In this document: positions 21,102-30,195 of the stretch, piece by piece
Position numbering within the stretch: the first letter of the stretch is position 1
Layout: each line of letters opens with the position of its first letter
From: Bacillus sp. FJAT-45037
GTDB lineage: Bacteria; Bacillota; Bacilli; Bacillales; Bacillaceae_D
Direction of reading: 5' to 3'
Length of the DNA stretch: 64,000 nucleotides
Assembly: GCF_002797325.1 (NCBI RefSeq)
Contig: NZ_KZ454938.1
Coordinates: 2,244,267-2,308,266 of the forward strand
Program-made: the position numbers and the translations under genes
Notes under the pieces: model-generated
Database searches by the model: none
What the model was told of the DNA's origin: nothing
The model's input: the letters and a program-made list of their open reading frames with translations, nothing else

Positions 21102-21279
21102 ACCTGTTTCCCCCCATGATTGTTTTTAACTTTCCATACACATCAACTTGTCTACTTTCTCTCTTTTTCCGTATAACGTGTACCTCCCTGTCTCAAAAAC
21201 AACGTAATAACGTAATATGGAAATAAATCTAAATTATGAAACTTAAGCAAAGTTTCTGTGAAAAAAATCCGACAAATTA

Positions 21280-21308
21280 ATTGTACTCCCATCAGTTTGC
21301 CTCGTCAA
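21280..21308 (-). promoter_or_regulatory. SigA promoter of sdhCAB
   Basis: TTGACG (21303-21308), 17-base spacer, TACAAT (21280-21285). The rest of the 403-base gap between sdhC and ktrB holds the long sdh leader and the ktr terminator; I see no ORF in it. Confidence 0.82.
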
Positions 21309-21453
21309 GAAAACGTATACAAGCTTTTTCAAAAATGTTTCCACCCTACTGAAACCGCTATCATAGCAGAAACGTTGCTGCACCGCCTTTTTTGCGCATA
21401 ATAATCTGTCTATTTTGTTTTTTCTTCTGCTAATAGGCTAAAACTTTTCCATA

Positions 21454-21488
21454 AAAAACCTGCAACCTCATCGTTTGAGAGGTTGCAG
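21454..21488 (-). terminator. Terminator after the Ktr gene
   Basis: CTGCAACCTC / GAG(a)GGTTGCAG hairpin followed by GGTTTTTT on the minus strand. Confidence 0.88.
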
Positions 21489-21504
21489 AATTCGACGACT
21501 ATGA

Positions 21505-22854
21505 TTATCCTATGATGATTCTTTCCGTCGGATATTTAAAATGACTCTTCGTTTCTCGTCTTCTAATCGAGAACAAGAAGGCAATCAACCCAACGCGCCC
21601 AATGAACATTAAAACCATTAGGACAAATTGGCTTGGTAATGATAAGTCAGGTGTAATCCCCATTGATAAACCACACGTTCCAAACGCCGATGAGGTTTCA
21701 AAAATGATCGCTAGCAACGTAATATCGGTATTGGATTCAAAAGCAACAATCAAAGTGACGGCCGCAAACAACATCACTATAAATACAGATAAGACAATAA
21801 AAGCCTTTTGTCGATCTTCGGGGTGAATTTCTCGTCCAAAGACTTTCACATCATCTTTTCCTAAGGCGAAACTTTTAATCGTTAAGAACATGACCGCAAC
21901 CGTTGTCGTACGGATGCCTCCCCCTACACTTGAAGGACTAGCACCAATAATCATCAATGCAGACATAAACAACAAGGTTGCCATATTCAACTCTGAGACA
22001 TCCATCGTTGACAAACCACCACTTCTCGTTGTCGCAGAATTAAAAATCGAATAGAAGAGCTGCTGATGCCACTCAAGCCCAACATAATACGAACCTGTCT
22101 CTAATGCCCAAATACCGACAACACCGATCACAAACACAGCAAAATAAGTCGTTGTTGAAATTTTTGTAAATAAACTGAATTTAAAATGAGGATTTTCTTT
22201 CGAGAAGTATTCCTTTAATTCCATCAAGACAGGAAAACCAATCGCACCTGCAAAAATCAACAAAATGACGACAAGTTGAACGTAATAATCATTGGCAAAC
22301 GGAATTAACGATTGCCCCGTCACGTCAAACCCCGCATTGGTAAACGCGCTTAGTGCCGCAAACGCCCCTTGATAGTAAGCTTCAAAAACAGTATCAAAAT
22401 AGCGTAAATAATATGTACCTAATATGAGTGCTCCAATCAATTCGATGATCAAAGCAACAAATAAAATTCCTCGCATTAAGTTTACAAGACCGGAGAAATT
22501 GTTTTGGTTGTGATCGACCATGATCAACATTCGTTGTGATAAATTAATTTTCTTTCCAAATAGCATCCACACAAACGTACCCAGTGTCATAATTCCAATT
22601 CCACCAAGTTGAATAGCTAAAGCAAGAAAAAAAACCCCAATATAGCTGTAGGTTTCAGAGACGTTAACAACAGTCAGTCCAGTTACACTCACTGCACTCA
22701 CCGATGTGAATAACGCTTCTGAAAACGAAATCGTTACACCATCTTTATGAGAAATCGGTAAATAAAGAAGAATGCTAAAGAGAATCATCGCTACAATATA
22801 CGAAATAATAATGACTCGAAAAGGAGAAAGGAATTGACTTAACCCTAATTTCAT
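21505..22854 (-). CDS. KtrB/KtrD-type potassium channel subunit
   Basis: 449-aa membrane subunit of a Ktr potassium uptake system, which works with a cytosolic KtrA/KtrC RCK ring and is usually Na+-stimulated. Four M1-P-M2 repeats are visible through their selectivity-filter loops: VTGLT (near 58), NAGFD, TRSGG and GTCGLS; SSVGGGIRTTT forms the intramembrane gate of the third repeat. The length equals KtrD, but KtrB and KtrD cannot be separated by eye. No ktrA/ktrC gene is adjacent, so the RCK partner lies elsewhere. No c-di-AMP riboswitch was seen in the short upstream region. Confidence 0.9.
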   Translation of the reverse strand: MKLGLSQFLSPFRVIIISYIVAMILFSILLYLPISHKDGVTISFSEALFTSVSAVSVTGLTVVNVSETYSYIGVFFLALAIQLGGIGIMTLGTFVWMLFGKKINLSQRMLIMVDHNQNNFSGLVNLMRGILFVALIIELIGALILGTYYLRYFDTVFEAYYQGAFAALSAFTNAGFDVTGQSLIPFANDYYVQLVVILLIFAGAIGFPVLMELKEYFSKENPHFKFSLFTKISTTTYFAVFVIGVVGIWALETGSYYVGLEWHQQLFYSIFNSATTRSGGLSTMDVSELNMATLLFMSALMIIGASPSSVGGGIRTTTVAVMFLTIKSFALGKDDVKVFGREIHPEDRQKAFIVLSVFIVMLFAAVTLIVAFESNTDITLLAIIFETSSAFGTCGLSMGITPDLSLPSQFVLMVLMFIGRVGLIAFLFSIRRRETKSHFKYPTERIIIG

Positions 22855-22990
22855 AATGGACGTACCTCCGTGTTTATTCGCGCTTTAGTATACCACTTCT
22901 CTATAGTAGAAACTACAAACGCTAGGAAAAAAGTAAGTCTCTTTGACCTGTTTCAAGAATGATTGGCATTAGAATCCTTCTATATTCATT

Positions 22991-23019
22991 TGGACAGTAT
23001 TGTTTTGACCTTTTATAAT
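22991..23019 (+). promoter_or_regulatory. SigA promoter of yslB
   Basis: TGGACA (22991-22996), 17-base spacer, perfect TATAAT (23014-23019), about 27 bases ahead of the yslB start. Confidence 0.72.
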
Positions 23020-23045
23020 AAAGAGAGAGGAGAGGTGTTTTTCTG

Positions 23046-23483
23046 ATGGAACCAAATATGGAACCAACGCTCGACACAAAAACAGAATCAGCGGAGCAAC
23101 GATTTGCTTATGACTTGATTCGAAACGATGTCCTAAAAGATATCTTAGGTAGTGAGCACGACTCCATCATGTACTGGATTGGTAGGTCACTCGCTCGAAA
23201 ATACCCATTACATACGATTGAAGAAACGATCGATTTTTTTAGAAAGGCTAACTGGGGACAGTTGGTGTTAGTCAAGGAGAAAAAGCAACAACGCTCATTT
23301 GAACTTCGTGGTTCTTGGATGAAGCAAGATGACAACCGTTGTTATCAACTTGAAACAGGCTTTCTAGCTGAGCAAATCGAACATTGGACGGGAGCTTATA
23401 CTGGAGCAACTCATTTACAGAAAAAAGGTGTTGTCACTATTCAAGTTGAATCTGACCTGAAAGACTCGGTAAACCAATCATAA
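23046..23483 (+). CDS. yslB: DUF2507 protein YslB
   Basis: 145-aa cytosolic protein conserved in Bacillus between lysC and sdhC; function unknown. It has the DUF2507 pattern (RNDVLKDILGSEHDSIMYWIGRSLAR, then KGVV and RSFELRG-type beta strands), a fold related to V4R small-molecule binding domains by family description. ATG start after GAGAGGTG; five alternative residues at the N-terminus (second ATG at MEPT) leave the exact start open. Convergent with lysC, sharing a bidirectional terminator. Confidence 0.88.
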   Translation: MEPNMEPTLDTKTESAEQRFAYDLIRNDVLKDILGSEHDSIMYWIGRSLARKYPLHTIEETIDFFRKANWGQLVLVKEKKQQRSFELRGSWMKQDDNRCYQLETGFLAEQIEHWTGAYTGATHLQKKGVVTIQVESDLKDSVNQS

Positions 23484-23487
23484 CAAG

Positions 23488-23520
23488 ATAAAAGCGATGC
23501 TATCGTAGCATCGCTTTTAT
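23488..23520. terminator. Bidirectional terminator between yslB and lysC
   Basis: Perfect 15-base arms ATAAAAGCGATGCTA / TAGCATCGCTTTTAT around TCG, with A and T runs on opposite sides. Confidence 0.93.
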
Positions 23521-23533
23521 TCATTATATATCT

Positions 23534-24043
23534 TTACGCCAACTGCTTCACTTGTTCATCCTCTAGCACCTCGTCTAAACGAAATGTATCATGTAGTGCT
23601 TCTACTGCCATAACCATATCATCTTCGGCTACTACTGCTGAGACTTTAATTTCGGATGTACTCACCATTTTAATAAATATATCATTCTCTGCTAATGCTT
23701 CAAACATACGTGCAGCAACACCAGGATTCGAAATCATTCCTGATCCGACAATCGATACTTTCGCGAGTTCCCCTTCATGGTAGAGACTCTCATAGTTTAA
23801 TTCTTGTTTTGCTTGTTCCAGGCAAGCGACCGTTTCTTTTAGTGAACATTGTGTAATAGAAAATGAAATATTCACATGTTGATCATTCTGGTTTTGGATA
23901 ATAATATCAACATTCACCCCGTGCTTTGATAAAACTGAAAATAATTTAGGTAACGTATCTAAGTGATTAGGAAGTCCTGCTACCGTTACTTTCGTTACAT
24001 CGTTTTCAAACGCAATTCCACGCACAACTAAATTCTTTTCCAC
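23534..24043 (-). CDS. lysC: Aspartokinase II beta subunit (internal start in lysC)
   Basis: In B. subtilis a beta subunit is made from a start inside lysC at codon 246 and pairs with alpha. Here GAGGAGG is followed eight bases later by an in-frame GTG (24041-24043), which is codon 246 of the 414-codon reading frame. The product would be 169 aa containing just the two ACT domains, VEKNLVVRGIAFENDVTKV onward. Existence of the separate polypeptide is inferred from this site and the homologous gene. Confidence 0.75.
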   Translation of the reverse strand: MEKNLVVRGIAFENDVTKVTVAGLPNHLDTLPKLFSVLSKHGVNVDIIIQNQNDQHVNISFSITQCSLKETVACLEQAKQELNYESLYHEGELAKVSIVGSGMISNPGVAARMFEALAENDIFIKMVSTSEIKVSAVVAEDDMVMAVEALHDTFRLDEVLEDEQVKQLA

Positions 24044-24778
24044 CGATACTTCCTCCTCAATCATCGTTCCTGTCTCCATTGACATACTTGAAGCAACCAT
24101 GAGTGGCACTTCATAATTTTTAGCAAATTCAACCGCTCTTGGATGCAAAACACCAGCACCTAAGTTCGCCATTTCTAACATCTCATCGTACGAAATCGCT
24201 TGTAATTTTCTTGCTTTTTTCACATAACGCGGGTCGGTCGTGAAGACCCCAGTGACATCTGTGTATATCTCACACCGATTTGCCTTCGTCGCAGCAGCAA
24301 GTGCCACTGCAGTTGTATCCGATCCACCTCTACCTAGAGTCGTAATGCTCCCATCCGTCGTTACCCCTTGGAAACCTGCTACGACAACGACTTTACCAGC
24401 TTGTAGTTGTTCTTCGATTCGTGTCGTTTCAATCGACTTGATTCTAGCATTTCCGTGACGATCTTCCGTCATCATTCCAGCTTGCCCACCAGTAAAAGAA
24501 ATCGCTTCTAGCCCACGTTGTTGAAGCGCCATTGTCAGTAAAGAGATCGTGACTTGCTCTCCTGTAGACAACAACATATCCATTTCTCTTTTACTCGGAA
24601 CATCTGTTATATCTGCTGCTAATTGAACTAATTGATCGGTCGACTTCCCCATAGCTGAGGTCACGACAATCAATTCGTCTCCATTTTCAACTGCCATTTG
24701 AATTCGGTTCGCCACATTGTTAATTTTCTCAACTGATCCAACTGACGTGCCTCCGTATTTCTGTACAATTCGTGCCAT
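23534..24778 (-). CDS. lysC: Aspartokinase II, alpha subunit
   Basis: Phosphorylates aspartate at the head of lysine, threonine, methionine and diaminopimelate synthesis; lysine-sensitive form. The 414-aa product starts MARIVQKYGGTSVG (ATG 24778, nine bases after GAAAGG; an earlier ATG lies next to that site). Kinase domain: KYGGTSVG, GFQG, GRGGSDTTAVALAAA, and DP...ARKLQAISYDEMLEMA. Two ACT domains follow from residue about 265. Controlled by the lysine riboswitch upstream. A second in-frame start at codon 246 gives the beta subunit. Confidence 0.96.
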   Translation of the reverse strand: MARIVQKYGGTSVGSVEKINNVANRIQMAVENGDELIVVTSAMGKSTDQLVQLAADITDVPSKREMDMLLSTGEQVTISLLTMALQQRGLEAISFTGGQAGMMTEDRHGNARIKSIETTRIEEQLQAGKVVVVAGFQGVTTDGSITTLGRGGSDTTAVALAAATKANRCEIYTDVTGVFTTDPRYVKKARKLQAISYDEMLEMANLGAGVLHPRAVEFAKNYEVPLMVASSMSMETGTMIEEEVSVEKNLVVRGIAFENDVTKVTVAGLPNHLDTLPKLFSVLSKHGVNVDIIIQNQNDQHVNISFSITQCSLKETVACLEQAKQELNYESLYHEGELAKVSIVGSGMISNPGVAARMFEALAENDIFIKMVSTSEIKVSAVVAEDDMVMAVEALHDTFRLDEVLEDEQVKQLA

Positions 24779-24842
24779 CCTCTTCATCCTTTCAATCTCT
24801 TCACGCGCCTATTGTTCGATTTACAGGATGTGCTATACCTTT

Positions 24843-25125
24843 TTTGTACAAAAAAAGCAACAATAAGGAAAACCCCCCTCACTGTTGCTTGTCATACCGT
24901 ACAGGTACCACACTAGTCCCTTCTCACGTGAGATAGTTCTCCACAAGACTATGGGTATAGTCAAGTGACAGCCTTAGCCCTGTTTGGGATAAGTCCAGCA
25001 TGATAGGTATGAGTCCTATTCACACTTCGGCGAATTCCCCTTTCAGTTAGCATCTATGAGCCTCATTGCTCTCAGCTAACGTACTGTTGGTTTTCGCTCC
25101 TCTACCATCACTTCAAAATTGAAGT
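24843..25125 (-). promoter_or_regulatory. Lysine riboswitch (L box) of lysC
   Basis: The leader shows the L-box landmarks in order on the minus strand: GATGGTAGAGGAGCG, GTTAGCTGAGAGCAATGAGG, AAAGGGGAATTCGCCGAAG, GGACTTATCCCAAACAGGGC, GGCTGTCACTTGACTAT, and a terminator AGCAACA...TGTTGCT with seven T (24845-24892). Lysine binding should terminate lysC transcription. It fills most of the 391 bases between uvrC and lysC. Confidence 0.95.
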
Positions 25126-25178
25126 GCGGCATATTTAATTGGTCTTTATTTTAGCAAATGTTTACTAGCTATGCAATA

Positions 25179-26960
25179 TTAATTTTCTTCATCCTCATGA
25201 AGTTTTTGATAAAGGGTTTCTGCCACTTTGATTGGAATCCCTTGATCGCGAATCTCTTCGATTGTCGCTTCTTTCATCTTCTTCACTGAGCCAAAATGTT
25301 TTAATAACTGACGTTTTCGTTTTTCCCCGACACCAGACACATCATCCAATGCTGATTTGAAGAATGTTTTAGATCTCGTTTGACGATGGAAGGTAATAGC
25401 GAAACGATGGACTTCGTCTTGAATCCGTTGCAGTAGATAAAATTCATGACTATCTCTTTTTAATGGGACAATAATTGGCGGATCTCCCATTAGTAATTGG
25501 GAAGTACGGTGCTTTTCGTCTTTTGCTAATCCACAGACTGGAATAGCTAGGCCAAGTTCATCCTCTATAATTTCTTGTGCCGCAGCAATTTGACCCTTTC
25601 CTCCGTCAATAACGATTAAATCTGGTAAAGGCAACTCATCTTTCAACAATCTCGCGTATCGCCTTCTGACGACTTCCCGCATCGAACCATAGTCATCTGG
25701 TCCTTCAACCGATTTAATCTTATATTTCCGATAATCCTTTCGGCTAGGCTTTCCATCTAAAAATGTCACCATCGCCGAGACAGGGTCGGTTCCTTGGATG
25801 TTCGAATTATCGAAGGCTTCAATTCGGTAAGGTGAGGAGATCGCCATCGCTTCTCCTAAACGTTCAACCGCTTTTATCGTTCGGTCCTCATCACGTTCAA
25901 TTAGTGAGAATTTTTCCTTCAGCGCTTCTTTAGCATTTTGATCGGCAAGGTCTAGTAACTCCTTTTTCTTTCCTTTTTTCGGGTGATGCGTTTTGACTTC
26001 TAATAATTCTTCCACCAATTCTCTTTCGATGTTCTCTGGAACAAGAATTTCGGTTGGTTTGATATGGTCTTTTTGCAAGTAGAATTGACCAATAAAGGTA
26101 AGAAGATCTTCCTTCGCTTCTTTATAGAAAGGAAAAATCGACACATCTCTTTCAATTAGTTTTCCTTGTCTAACAAAGAAAACCTGTACACACATCCACC
26201 CTTTATCATAAGCAAAACCAAACACATCACGATTCACATGGTCATTGATCGTCATTTTCTGTCTTTCCATGACTGCTTCCATATGTTGAAGCGTGTCGCG
26301 TAATTCTTTGGCTCGTTCAAAGTTTAACTCTTCAGATGCTTTCATCATTTTTTCTGTCAGATCTTTTTTTATATCCGTATGGCCTGAACGTAGAAATTTT
26401 GTGATTTCTTGAACCATCTCTTGGTTTTGAACTGGAGATACTTCATTTACACAAGGAGCCAAACATTGGCCAATATGATAATACAAGCAAACTTTATCTG
26501 GCATTGTCCGACATTTTCGTAAAGGATAAAGGCGATCGAGTAATTTTTTCGTTTCATTCGCCGCACCCGCATTTGGATATGGACCAAAATACTTTCCACC
26601 GTCTTTTTTAACATTTCTTGTTGTAATTAAACGAGGGTGTTTTTCGCTAGTAATTTTTAAATAAGGATAGGACTTATCATCTTTAAGCATCACATTGTAT
26701 TTCGGATCATGCTTTTTGATAAGATTCATCTCTAGGATTAGTGCCTCGATATTGGTGGAAGTCATAATGTATTCGAAATCTACAATTTCACTCACAAGTC
26801 TTTGTGTCTTTGTATCATGCGATCCAGTAAAATAAGATCGTACACGGTTCTTTAACACCTTTGCCTTCCCAACATATATAATGGTTCCTTGTCGGTCCTT
26901 CATCAAATAACAGCCAGGCTGATCAGGCAAGATCGCTAGCTTATCTTTTAATTGACTCAA
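25179..26960 (-). CDS. uvrC: Excinuclease ABC subunit C
   Basis: Makes both incisions in nucleotide excision repair together with UvrB. The 593-aa product starts at TTG 26958-26960 ([17 protein letters not shown]), eight bases after GGGAG; an in-frame extension of 28 codons upstream has no ribosome site and is not expected. Domains: GIY-YIG nuclease ([20 protein letters not shown], 15-95), UVR motif near 205, the RNase H-like C-terminal nuclease ([29 protein letters not shown]), and a helix-hairpin-helix pair at the end ([18 protein letters not shown]). Confidence 0.96.
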   Translation of the reverse strand: MSQLKDKLAILPDQPGCYLMKDRQGTIIYVGKAKVLKNRVRSYFTGSHDTKTQRLVSEIVDFEYIMTSTNIEALILEMNLIKKHDPKYNVMLKDDKSYPYLKITSEKHPRLITTRNVKKDGGKYFGPYPNAGAANETKKLLDRLYPLRKCRTMPDKVCLYYHIGQCLAPCVNEVSPVQNQEMVQEITKFLRSGHTDIKKDLTEKMMKASEELNFERAKELRDTLQHMEAVMERQKMTINDHVNRDVFGFAYDKGWMCVQVFFVRQGKLIERDVSIFPFYKEAKEDLLTFIGQFYLQKDHIKPTEILVPENIERELVEELLEVKTHHPKKGKKKELLDLADQNAKEALKEKFSLIERDEDRTIKAVERLGEAMAISSPYRIEAFDNSNIQGTDPVSAMVTFLDGKPSRKDYRKYKIKSVEGPDDYGSMREVVRRRYARLLKDELPLPDLIVIDGGKGQIAAAQEIIEDELGLAIPVCGLAKDEKHRTSQLLMGDPPIIVPLKRDSHEFYLLQRIQDEVHRFAITFHRQTRSKTFFKSALDDVSGVGEKRKRQLLKHFGSVKKMKEATIEEIRDQGIPIKVAETLYQKLHEDEEN

Positions 26961-27056
26961 TATAACGACTCCCTCTCCTTGGCTTTTTTTACGGTTTATC
27001 TTAGGTTTCTTCTCTATTGTTAGCGACAACGCTTGATTTATCAAGTGAAACCCACT

Positions 27057-27090
27057 AAAAAACGTGCTCTCAGTTTGAGAACACGTTTTT
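27057..27090 (-). terminator. Terminator after trxA
   Basis: AAAACGTGtTCTCA / TGAGAgCACGTTTT with T-run on the minus strand; it separates trxA from uvrC. Confidence 0.9.
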
Positions 27091-27097
27091 GCGTTTC

Positions 27098-27412
27098 TTA
27101 TAGGTGTTTGTTAAGTAGCTCAGCTAATGCTTCTTTCGGTTGGAAGCCAACAACTTGATCTACAACTTCTCCGTCTTTGAAAACAAGTAGAGTTGGAATA
27201 CTCATTACGTTGTATTTACCAGCTGTTTCTTGGTTTTCATCAACATCTAATTTAGCGATTTTTACTTTATCGCCCATTTCAGCATCAAGTTCTTCAAGAA
27301 CAGGCGCGATCATTTTACAAGGTCCACACCAAGGTGCCCAAAAATCTGCTAATACGACTCCTTCGCTTGTTTCAGTTGCAAAAGATTGATCTGTTACATT
27401 TAAAATTGCCAT
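27098..27412 (-). CDS. trxA: Thioredoxin
   Basis: 104-aa general disulfide reductase of the cytosol, donor for ribonucleotide reductase and peroxiredoxins. Active site [10 protein letters not shown] at residues 28-37, cis-proline in SIPTLLVF, C-terminal [14 protein letters not shown] with AAAGGAGG. Monocistronic by its promoter and terminator. Confidence 0.98.
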   Translation of the reverse strand: MAILNVTDQSFATETSEGVVLADFWAPWCGPCKMIAPVLEELDAEMGDKVKIAKLDVDENQETAGKYNVMSIPTLLVFKDGEVVDQVVGFQPKEALAELLNKHL

Positions 27413-27455
27413 TATAAAATCCTCCTTTAAATCTCAACAATTTCACTACAGTATT

Positions 27456-27484
27456 ATTATACCATTTGGATAGGTGTATGGCGA
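27456..27484 (-). promoter_or_regulatory. SigA promoter of trxA
   Basis: TCGCCA (27479-27484, four of six), 17-base spacer, perfect TATAAT (27456-27461). No clear SigB promoter was found, although B. subtilis trxA has one. Confidence 0.6.
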
Positions 27485-27563
27485 ATAAGTTGCTCACTGT
27501 TACTATTTCCTTTTTCACTTGATACATACCTACGTTGGCCACACCTTCAAGGCCTATTTATAC

Positions 27564-27600
27564 AAAAAAAAGAAAAGCTCATGCGTCCATGAGCTTTTCT
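27564..27600 (-). terminator. Terminator after etfA
   Basis: AGAAAAGCTCATG / CATGAGCTTTTCT around a four-base loop, followed by seven T. Confidence 0.92.
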
Positions 27601-27608
27601 CCTTTAGG

Positions 27609-28586
27609 TTAATTAGATACAAGCGCGCTCTTTAACTCTTCTGTTAAGATCGGCAAGATTTCAAATAGGTCGCCAACGATTCCGTAATCTGCAACTTCAA
27701 AAATGGGTGCCTCAGGATCTTTATTCACTGCAACAATAATTTTTGAATTTGACATACCCGCTAGATGTTGAATGGCTCCTGAAATTCCAAAGGCAAAGTA
27801 AAGGTCTGGTGTGACGACTTTACCTGTTTGACCAATTTGAAGCGAGTAGTCGCAATAATCTGCGTCACACGCACCACGTGATGCTCCGACTGCTCCGCCA
27901 AGTAGATCAGCAAGTTCTTGAAGAGGTTCAAACCCTTCTTTGCCTTTTACGCCACGTCCACCTGCAACGACAACTTTAGCCTCTGACAAATCAACTCCGC
28001 CTGTTGCTTTACGTACAACATCCTTGATGATCGTACGCAAATCTTTAATATCAACCGATAATGTTGATACATCTCCAGATCTTGATTCATCTTTTTCAAG
28101 AGGCACAATATTATTTGGACGAATGGTAGCAAAGACTACTCCGTCATTCACTTTTTTCTTCTCAAATGCTTTTCCTGAGTATATTGGTCGTGTAAAGACT
28201 GCATCTTCACCGTCTAACTCAACTGCTATAGCATCTGAGATCAGACCTGCATTCAACTTCATTGCTAAACGAGGTGACACGTCTTTACCAATTGATGTAT
28301 GACCAAGCAATACACCTTCTGGACTCTCTACATCTAAAACTTGTAATAATGCTTGTTGATACGCATCCGTTGTGTATGTTTTTAAGTCGGCATGATTGAT
28401 TACAACAACACGGTCTGCACCGTATTGAATGAGACTTTCTGCTAAACCGCCTACATCTTCACCAAGAAGAACACCGACAACTTCGCCACCATTAGCGACT
28501 TCTTTCCCTGCTGCTACTGCTTCATATGATACGTTACGTAATTCTCCGTCACGAACTTCTCCGATTACAAGTACTTTCTTTGCCAT
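27609..28586 (-). CDS. etfA: Electron transfer flavoprotein alpha subunit
   Basis: Binds FAD and with EtfB carries electrons from acyl-CoA dehydrogenases towards menaquinone. The 325-aa product starts MAKKVLVIGEVRDG at ATG 28586, with GGAGGG eight bases upstream (a TTG five codons earlier overlaps that site). The C-terminal FAD domain holds GGRGVKGKEGFE, VGASRGACDADY, GKVVTPDLYFAFGISGAIQHLAGM and VAVNKDPEAPIF. Fifteen bases after etfB; last gene of fadR-fadB-etfB-etfA. Confidence 0.97.
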   Translation of the reverse strand: MAKKVLVIGEVRDGELRNVSYEAVAAGKEVANGGEVVGVLLGEDVGGLAESLIQYGADRVVVINHADLKTYTTDAYQQALLQVLDVESPEGVLLGHTSIGKDVSPRLAMKLNAGLISDAIAVELDGEDAVFTRPIYSGKAFEKKKVNDGVVFATIRPNNIVPLEKDESRSGDVSTLSVDIKDLRTIIKDVVRKATGGVDLSEAKVVVAGGRGVKGKEGFEPLQELADLLGGAVGASRGACDADYCDYSLQIGQTGKVVTPDLYFAFGISGAIQHLAGMSNSKIIVAVNKDPEAPIFEVADYGIVGDLFEILPILTEELKSALVSN

Positions 28587-28601
28587 GATTGATCCCTCCA
28601 A

Positions 28602-29372
28602 TTAAATGACTTTAGCTTCAGACTTTAGAAGTGAAACGAGTTCTTTAACTTGTGCTTGTGGCTCACCCTCTAATACTTTTCCAGCTTGCTTTTCTGGTGG
28701 TAAGTAAGTCTCTAGAGTTGTTGTCTTCGCTTCAACATCCTCTTCTTCTAGATCAAGATCATCTAAATCAAGTGTTTCTAATGGTTTTTTCTTCGCTTTC
28801 ATAATACCTGGCAATGAAGGATAACGCGGCTCATTTAACCCTTGTTGAGCTGTAACAAGAACAGGAAGAGATACTTCTAACGTTTCTTCATCCCCTTCAA
28901 CGTCACGAACAATTGTCGCTTGACTACCCGTAATTGTCAGATTTGTAATCGTTGTCACTTGTGGGATCTCTAAAAGTTCTGCTACACGAGGCCCAACTTG
29001 TCCACTACCACCATCAACTGCAACATTACCACCTAAAATGATGTCATACTCTTGTTCTTTCAAATACGCCGCAAGCATTGTTGCTGTTGTGTATTGATCT
29101 AATTCCTCAACATCTTCGCTATCGAGTAAAACGGCTTTATCAGCACCCATAGCAAGAGCTGTGCGAAGCTCTTTTTCTGCTTCCTCTTCTCCTACTGTGA
29201 CAACCGTTACTTCGCCGCCATGCTCATCACGAAGGACAATCGCTTCTTCAATTGCATACTCATCGTACGGGTTAATAATAAACTCTGCTCCACCTTCATC
29301 AATACGACCATTTGAGATCGTAATTTTTTCCTCAGTGTCAAATGTACGTTTCATTAAGACGAAAATATTCAT
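28602..29372 (-). CDS. etfB: Electron transfer flavoprotein beta subunit
   Basis: AMP-binding subunit of the electron transfer flavoprotein. The 256-aa protein begins MNIFVLMKRTFDTEEKI and contains the family signature around VTVGEEEAEKELRTALAMGADKAVLL and the conserved region QVGPRVAELLEIPQVT...DVEGDEETLEVSLPVLVT (given in two pieces). Follows fadB by 28 bases and precedes etfA by 15, so the pair is translated together in the fatty acid degradation operon. Confidence 0.96.
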   Translation of the reverse strand: MNIFVLMKRTFDTEEKITISNGRIDEGGAEFIINPYDEYAIEEAIVLRDEHGGEVTVVTVGEEEAEKELRTALAMGADKAVLLDSEDVEELDQYTTATMLAAYLKEQEYDIILGGNVAVDGGSGQVGPRVAELLEIPQVTTITNLTITGSQATIVRDVEGDEETLEVSLPVLVTAQQGLNEPRYPSLPGIMKAKKKPLETLDLDDLDLEEEDVEAKTTTLETYLPPEKQAGKVLEGEPQAQVKELVSLLKSEAKVI

Positions 29373-29400
29373 GCTTTATTCCCTCCTAGAATTAGTAAAC

Positions 29401-30174
29401 TTATTTATTTTGAAATTTAGGTGCTCTTTTCTCAATGAAAGCTTCAATGCCTTCTTTCCCATCAGCAGAATCAAATGCTAATCCAAACAGTTCCGCTTCT
29501 CGTTTCGCTCCATCTTCATACTTTTCATCGATGCTGTACTGGAGCAACTCTAACGTTAAACGAGTCGTAAATGTGCTTTTTTTAGCAATTTTCTTAGCTA
29601 ACGTTTGGGCATCACCCATGAGCGCTTGCTCAGAATGAGTTGAATTAACAAGACCTAAATATTTCGCTTCAAGGCCTGTGATCGGTTCACTTGTCAACAG
29701 CATCTCGGCTGCTTTTGCCCGACCCACATAACGAGGGAGGCGCTGACTTCCAGCAAACCCTGGAATTAAACCAAGTTGAAGTTCAGGTAAGCCCAATTTC
29801 GCATCTTCGGTTGCAAGACGGATATGACAAGCCATCGCAAGTTCTAATCCCCCGCCAAGAGCGGCCCCATGAATCGCTGCAATCACAGGTTTCTTAAACG
29901 ACTCAATACGATCAAAAAGCTTCTGTCCTTGAAGAGCAAGCTTTGTAAATGTTGCTCCGTCTTCAACTTCTGTAAATTCTTTAATATCTGCTCCTGCGGC
30001 AAAGAATCTACCTTCGCCGCAGAGAAGGACAACATGAACATTATCATTCTGTTCAATTTCGGTAAATGCATGATCAAGTTCTGACAAAACGCCACGAGAT
30101 AGCGCATTTGCTGGTGGTCTAGCTAAGGTAATCGTCGCAATATGTTCATTCACATCAAGCTTGATATACTCCAT
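29401..30174 (-). CDS. fadB: Enoyl-CoA hydratase
   Basis: Hydrates trans-2-enoyl-CoA in beta-oxidation. The 257-aa crotonase-fold protein starts MEYIKLDVNEHIATI at ATG 30174, seven bases after GGAGT; a GTG three codons earlier overlaps that site. The oxyanion-hole motifs are GRFFAAGADIKEF and HGAALGGGLELAMACHIRLA; catalytic glutamates fall in GGGLELA and LPELQLGLIPGF. Single-domain, so it is the Bacillus FadB (YsiB), not the fused Gram-negative protein. Between fadR and etfB. Confidence 0.93.
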   Translation of the reverse strand: MEYIKLDVNEHIATITLARPPANALSRGVLSELDHAFTEIEQNDNVHVVLLCGEGRFFAAGADIKEFTEVEDGATFTKLALQGQKLFDRIESFKKPVIAAIHGAALGGGLELAMACHIRLATEDAKLGLPELQLGLIPGFAGSQRLPRYVGRAKAAEMLLTSEPITGLEAKYLGLVNSTHSEQALMGDAQTLAKKIAKKSTFTTRLTLELLQYSIDEKYEDGAKREAELFGLAFDSADGKEGIEAFIEKRAPKFQNK

Positions 30175-30195
30175 ATCTGCCACTCCATTCTATAG

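Noticed and set aside
22855-22990. c-di-AMP (ydaO) riboswitch ahead of the Ktr gene
   Set aside because: The gap is too short and lacks the conserved motifs.
26961-27044. 28-codon N-terminal extension of uvrC
   Set aside because: No ribosome site ahead of it, composition unlike UvrC, and a TTG with a good site starts exactly at the family N-terminus.
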